The position numbers and the translations under genes are program-made. Under the pieces are notes generated by a model. That model saw only the letters and a list, made by a program, of their open reading frames with translations, searched no databases and had not been told where the DNA came from. A stretch of DNA of 40,000 bases from Pigoraptor vietnamica (lineage: Eukaryota; Opisthokonta; Filasterea). Below, piece by piece: positions 35,001-40,000 of the stretch. How positions within the stretch are numbered: position 1 is the stretch's first letter; every line of letters begins with the position of its first letter. The stretch spans positions 1 through 40,000 of the forward strand of contig CALSCQ010002637.1 of the NCBI GenBank assembly GCA_943704525.1. Reading direction: 5' to 3'.

Positions 35001-37836
35001 GTCTCCCCCTCGAAGCGGCCCTGCGTCACCTTGACGTGATCGCCAATGCGGAAGTACTTGCGCAGCTCCGACGACGAAAGGCGAATGGGCTCCTGCGCGC
35101 CGGCGAGCAAGCGACAGGACATCGTCAACAGCAGTGCAATGGACGAGCGCACACAAAGGCGAATGTGCGAGATCATCGAGCAACGACAGCAGCTCAGCGA
35201 CACGAGGGGAGTGAACCGCTCACCAGGCCCTGGACATTCGTGGGGAGCACGACGACGCTGTCGCCGTCGACCGACTGCACAGTGCCGACAAGGTTTACGA
35301 GGGAACCGCCCGTCACTTCGACGTTGTCGCCGCGCGAAAACTTCATCGGCGCCATCTTGGTCTTCGGTGCCGATCCAACTGCAACAAAAACAGTCACGTG
35401 AGGAACGGTCAACTTTTGCCCACACTGTCAGATTCGCGCATTCGTAAGTTGTCGCACGTTCAAATGTGAGCATCGTCTGCACGCAGCCCCAAAACTCACG
35501 CTCAAAGGTGCTGTCGTCCGTCTGGAAGCGCTGGAGCTCGTCGAGACTTGGCCGCACGCCCTCCGTGACGAGCGCATCGAGCGGGAATTCCTTGTAGAGA
35601 TAGCCATCGCGGTACTTTGAGTTCGCAAACAGGAAATACTCGGTGTTGTCCTCGGTCACCGTCGCAACGTCACCGCCGATGCTCCTGAAAGCGCACGTGC
35701 GTCAGAGGGACACGCATGCGAACACAACACGCACGCGTGCAATCAACGCCAAGCAGGGACAAACGTGCGCGAATGTGGCCACACGCACACACACACACAC
35801 ACAGGCGCGCACTCAACGACATCAAAGACCGCAGGGACAAAAGTGCGAGGGTATAGCCACACGCGAACACGCGCACGCTAGACAACGACATCACAACTGC
35901 AGGGGACACCCACTTGATTTCGTCAGCATTAAAGTAGTGCTGCGGGGGGCGACGCGGGGCCTTCCGCACTTTGTCATCACGATCCTGCGACAACACAACG
36001 ATCAAGTAAGTTCCTTGCGAGCGAACACGCAAGCACGCGTGAGCGGCCCAAACACCACCGACAGCCGAGCGAGAGAAGGGGGGGAGGGAGACAGTCGCAG
36101 ACTACCGTCCCTCCAAAAGCGACATCAACAAGACACAACAACGACAGTCCCCGGGGCGCAAACGCACCCTCGAATACTTCTCGCGCAGGTGGTTGAGGTC
36201 GATGCGTGGGACGAGGCGCACGAGAATTCGGTCGTCCGTGTCGTTTCCTCCGACAACCTGACCGAGGTCGTCCTTGAAGATGCCGCGCTTCACGCGCACC
36301 CACGCCTTCGCCTCCAAGCTGACCACGCGGCGCGACGTCGTCAGCACGTCGGGCATTTCGGTGAGGGGGACCATTCGCACGCCCTTGCCGTGCATCACGG
36401 CGTTGAGACCGTGGATGGCCTGCGTCGAAGCCAATGCGAAGATATCAGACAACTCAGCGTCCGTGCACGACCCATCAAGTCCACTGCAAAGCAACGCACA
36501 ACGAGACCCGCCTTCTTCACGTGTTCCTGCTTGTAGGCCTCGACGTAGATGTGCTCGCGGAGGTGGCCCACGTGGACGACCGAAATGATCTCGAGCGCCT
36601 CGGGCTTGCCCAGGCGCTCCGTGTAACGGCGCATAAGGGCGACGGCGAGGTCACGAGCGGCACCAGGCTGTAGGACGACTCATTAACACTCTCCAAACAC
36701 CAGCATGGCCTTTCACTAACCCAACAAGTGAAAGGCGCACACACACACACGCACGCACATACACACACGCACACGCACACGCAGTCGCACACAGACGCAC
36801 GCACACACAGAAGCGCACCTTGCACCCGACAATCCACAGGCTGGGGTCCTTGATCGTGGGCAGCTCCTTGTTGCGACGAAAGTCGGCCATCGAGTCCTCA
36901 TGCGCGCGCCCCTCGTCGCTCAGCTCGTCCGAACCCGACAGATCATCCTCATCCTTCTCGATGAAATCGTCCTCCTCTTCCAGTTCCCTGTCGACCTCTC
37001 GCAGGTCGTCGCCATCCGCGCCCTCACCCTCCCCCGCAGCCCCCGCGGCCTCCCTCTCGGCGCGCTTCTTCTCCAGGGCTTCGAGCTTGAGCCGGCGCGC
37101 CTCACGCCGCCGCTCCTTCTCCTGCTCGCGCTCCAGGCGAATGCGCTCGTCCTCCGCCACGCGCTTTTCGAGATCCGACAGCTTCTCCTTGAACTGAACG
37201 ACACCACCGGGGCCCGACGGCAGCTCTTTCATTTGCTCTGTTGATATAAGAGCAATAGCGCGTCAGCCCATGTTCAACTGGGAAAAAATACCGCCAATCG
37301 ACTGCTTCAAGGCAGACCAAACGGCATTCGCGCACCCAGGGAGAAGGACAGGCAACGTGCGCACACATTTTTGCAACACACGCCCACGCGGCAACCAAAC
37401 TCACTCTCGGCGAGGGCGCGCTCTTCCTCGTCGACCTCCTCCTCCTCCTCATCCTCAGACCCTTCCTCGGCCTCTTCGAGCAAAAAGCCCTCCGCACGCC
37501 GGCGCTTCTTGCGACGGCCCCCACCGCGCTCCTGCTTGCGCTTCTGCGCAACCAACGCACAGTTACACCGCCATTCTCACCACACACAGCCTGCCGTGTC
37601 CCCATGCGACCAACACGTGCCTTTGACTTTCGACTCTCTTCCTCCTCCTCCTCCTCTTCCTCTTCCTCTTCCTCCTCTTCTTCCTCCTCCTCCTCCTCTT
37701 CGTCGTCGTCGTCATCGCGCTTGCTCGCGCCGTCCTTGTCTTCGTCGTCCTCGCGCCCGTCGGCGTCCTTCTCCACTGCCTCGCCACCCTCGTCATCAGA
37801 GTCCACGACGCGCCGCTTCTTTCCCGCGCTACTCAT
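32019..37836 (-). CDS. SUPT5H: Transcription elongation factor SPT5
   Basis: Large subunit of the SPT4-SPT5 (DSIF) clamp on RNA polymerase II. Seventeen exons: 37836-37615 (end uncertain), 37543-37405, 37237-36819, 36667-36512, 36419-36168, 35984-35914, 35684-35500, 35378-35224, 35092-34937, 34809-34712, 34602-34407, 34241-34107, 33900-33777, 33685-33481, 33294-33133, 32958-32895 and 32774-32019; about 1164 aa (human 1087). Acidic N-terminus with about 22 Glu in a row, then KKRRRAEGFLLEEAEE. NGN domain from LWIVGCK through VEAYKQEHVKK. KOW units: KAWVRVKRGIFKDDLGQVVG; FSRGDNVEVTGG; FRIGDHVKVTQGRFEGETGHV; GKSGTVKHIYRAFAFL; KTVAIKGGPHKGLKGIVKDAT; two more at the C-terminus. The C-terminal repeat region (about 830-1020) holds many TP sites (GSRTPM, HTPMGS, TPAPG), probable CDK9-type phosphorylation targets. 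Confidence 0.93.
36420..36511 (-). other. SPT5 intron 4 with ambiguous, possibly GC-AG, donor
   Basis: Conserved SPT5 sequence requires HVKK followed by AIHGLNAVMHG. The acceptor is CGACGCAG before 36419. A GC donor (AAG/GCGGGT, at 36511) joins them exactly. The only phase-matching strong GT donor is GTGCGT, starting at 36499, which would insert four extra residues (AGLV). Both keep the frame. Confidence 0.5.
37634..37701. repeat. 68-base polypyrimidine/polypurine tract
   Basis: All C/T on the plus strand, all G/A on the minus strand, coding the poly-Glu run of SPT5 exon 1 as mixed GAG and GAA codons. The mixture of synonymous codons suggests selection on the protein rather than recent slippage. 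Confidence 0.9.
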
Positions 37837-38394
37837 TTTCGCTCACGCACGCACCCCGATGGGGGGCAGCCACACAGGGACAGCAGCGCACGTGCGAGTG
37901 GAAGAGCAGTCAGGCCCACCACTTGCGTTAGGGAGGATTGCGCCCGTCGCAACAGACCCACAAGTGCAGCGAAAGGCGGTCCGCAGCAACACGCCAAACG
38001 AACGAGCGCTTCGAAATACCGTCACGTGGGCGTCGCTTTTGACTTCTGTTGGAAGTTAAGGGTCGCAGCGTGTGGATGGAGTGTGGACGTGTCGTGTGTG
38101 TGGGCAGCAGCTGACAGCTGTGATGTCGTCACTGTGACAGCACAAAGGACGAATTTCTAAAACAGGTTACATACGACCAATCTTACGCCTAATTAGGGCA
38201 TAGGAGCCCTTAAATGCCATATATGTAACTTATGAACGATCGTAAACCTAAGTAGGCAAAATTGAACCCGGTCTCCAGGGTGATTCGATGCCAAAAATAG
38301 AGCGTAACGCCTTCGTGCCGCTGTCGTCGCCACACTGTACTTCAATCATTAATGTGCTTAACGTGGCTGTGAAAAGCATTGGGACTCTGCGGAA
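37837..38394. promoter_or_regulatory. Divergent promoter region SPT5/LRR gene
   Basis: 558 bp between two divergent genes. It includes a locally AT-richer stretch at 38150-38310 (for example AAACAGGTTACATACG and ATATATGTAACTTATG), lower in GC than the coding neighbours. It contains no convincing ORF. Promoter call by position. Confidence 0.4.
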
Positions 38395-39814
38395 ATGAGC
38401 CGGCGGTCGTCACCGTCGCCCGTTCGGTCGCCTTCGCGCGCCAAAAGCTCCACAAAGAAAGATGGAGAGGCGGGAAAGCCCGCGGGGCCGCTCGAGCCGT
38501 GCGACGTTGTGCGCGGATGGGCCGACGCGTACCAAAAACGCGCGCAGACGACGCACGCTCCCGTCATTTCTGCCATTGTGAATTCGATGTATGAGGCAAT
38601 AGGCGACAATGTGTATCTTACGAAGGTGAAGAGTGTGCCCCGTGACTGGGCATTTGCGTGATGTGCCGCAACAGGGACACGGGTTCTTCCGTGTTTGGCC
38701 TTCCACTCACATTGGCATCCGTCGACGCAGCTTGTCTTCCAGGCGCGCCAGTCTGTCCTGAAAGAGGGCGCGCTCGCGTGCTTGTTTGCGTCTGCGCGCT
38801 CCGTGTTTTACTCGCACCTCACGATGCTCTTCTTCTGGCGACTTGCGATTTCGGAGGACGACATGTGTGTGCTGGTGAGTGGCTTGAAAGGCGCGGTGGC
38901 CATCATCACGCAGCGAATCTCACGCTCACTCGCACTTCTTCTGTCTGTCTTGCGTGTGTCGCAGGCACAATTTCTGTCGAAGTATGGGTACATCCACACC
39001 CTCGAGCTTTTCCACAACGACCTTTCTCCCAAGTGCGCCCTCAAGCTCGGCCATCTCCTGTCCATCAATCGCGGCCTTCGCACCGTTGTGTTGGATCTGA
39101 ACGTTCTCAACGCCGACGCCGTCTCCGCCATTTCGGCGGGCATCTGTGAAAGTCGCCTTGCGCTGCAGACGCTGAGCATGAACTACTGCCAGTGTGGGCC
39201 GGACGCCGCCCCCGCGATTGCGGCAATTGTGCGCTCGTCGGTGACGTTACGGTGAGCTTACACTGCATTGCTTCTTCGCGTTTTGCCCTTTGTATGTCGA
39301 AGCGCCCGCGGGTCCGTGGGAGTGGCAACGCCAGCGTCGGTTCCTTCGTTCTCATCTCGGCCTCGTCCCTCGCAGCGAACTGCGCCTGGACGGCAACAAG
39401 CTCAAAAGCACGGGCGCACGCGACATCTTCACCGCGCTTTGCGACAACCGCAGCATCGAGCGTCTCTCCATGGCGGACAACATGATCGATTTTGAGCCCA
39501 GCGAGACGGCGATGGCGGCGCTGCGGCAAGCGCTGACGTCGGAGATAGTGCTCTTGCGACTCAACCTTGACATGAATCTCATATCGACACGCGCGGCGAG
39601 TCTCATTCTCGAGGGAATGTCCGAGCGACGCCTCCGCAAGTTGCGCGGTCTGGACATCCACGTGACGCACCGCCTTCCCACCGTCGTCCTCGACAGCATC
39701 GAGCGGTTGTGCGAGAAGGTCACCGACAGCAAGCGGAAGAGGCGCTCGGCGAAGAGTTCCGGCCGGGGGTCCGGACGCGCGAAGAGCGGGTCGGCGGGAA
39801 GCCGCAAGAAATAA
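38395..39814 (+). CDS. Leucine-rich-repeat protein (RNase-inhibitor-like repeats)
   Basis: Four exons: 38395-38625, 38731-38874, 38965-39251 and 39376-39814; phases 0, 0 and 2; 366 aa. The N-terminus is Ser/Arg/Lys-rich (MSRRSSPSPVRSPSRAKSS). Residues about 30-125 are helical and unassigned. Then come 28-30 residue LRRs of the ribonuclease-inhibitor class: IHTLELFHNDLSPKCALKLG, LRTVVLDLNVLNADAVSAI, LQTLSMNYCQCGPDAAPAI, LRELRLDGNKLKSTGARDIF, IERLSMADNMID and LLRLNLDMNLISTRAASLIL. The tail is Lys/Ser/Gly-rich (KRKRRSAKSSGRGSGR), nuclear-like or nucleic-acid-binding. Function cannot be told from LRRs alone; a protein-interaction scaffold is the general expectation. An alternative acceptor at 38751 would trim the start of exon 2, but 38731 keeps frame. 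Confidence 0.8.
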
Positions 39815-40000
39815 GCGGTCACTCGAGGGCGAACTTCGAAAGGGATACTAAGCGAACAAATCGGCGGGGAAAGAGACGGTCGAGTCCTATGAGTGGTTAT
39901 GACGTCGCACTCGGCGACATTAGGAGAACAAACCCGCGAGATAGATTGCTGCTGGCAGCGCAGCGAACTGCTGGCGCGCTTGCACGTGTGTGCCTTCACG
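39815..40000. other. Right-edge sequence without a recognised gene
   Basis: Only 186 bp remain after the LRR gene stop. It should be its 3' flank. Nothing else is seen. Confidence 0.4.

Overview
This is nuclear DNA from a GC-rich, intron-bearing eukaryote, most likely a free-living protist that builds a cilium or flagellum. Short introns (about 60 to 500 bp, mostly GTGCGT/GTGAGT donors and GCAG acceptors), dense TG/CA microsatellites and a gene mixture broader than any one multicellular lineage point that way. The genes include a tectonic (ciliary transition zone), XPC/Rad4, phosphorylase kinase beta, a CaaX-bearing GBP-like GTPase, SPT5, URB1 and POP7. I cannot name the species.

Layout. 1-479: a TG microsatellite and the first exon of an unidentified minus-strand gene that leaves the window. 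886-3754 (-): XPC/Rad4 DNA-damage sensor, 3 exons. 4139-4908 (+): POP7/Rpp20, 4 exons. 5178-5579 (-): TMEM254-like membrane protein. 5838-12518 (+): URB1/Npa1 ribosome assembly factor, one exon of 6.7 kb. 12669-17386 (-): a giant tectonic with seven tandem beta-rich repeats before the tectonic domain. 18042-21526 (+): GBP-type large GTPase, 11 exons, one bounded by an apparent U12-type AT-AC intron, ending in CIVM. 21585-25500 (+): an array of three related, unrecognised three-exon genes or decaying copies, with shared flanking sequence and a 57-base poly-G run. 25843-31811 (+): phosphorylase kinase beta-type regulatory subunit, 14 exons, ending in CAVS. 32019-37836 (-): SPT5, 17 exons. 38395-39814 (+): leucine-rich-repeat protein, 4 exons.

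The conserved genes are housekeeping genes for RNA and ribosome metabolism, transcription and DNA repair, with one cilium gene and two prenylated signalling or membrane proteins. They alternate strands, so most neighbours are divergent (intergenic spacers of 258 to 655 bp) or convergent (150 to 270 bp). No operon-like logic links them. The accessory, fast-changing part is the three-copy array between the GBP gene and PHKB. Exon joins given here were worked out by eye from splice sites, reading phase and family conservation; each listed multi-exon gene closes in frame.
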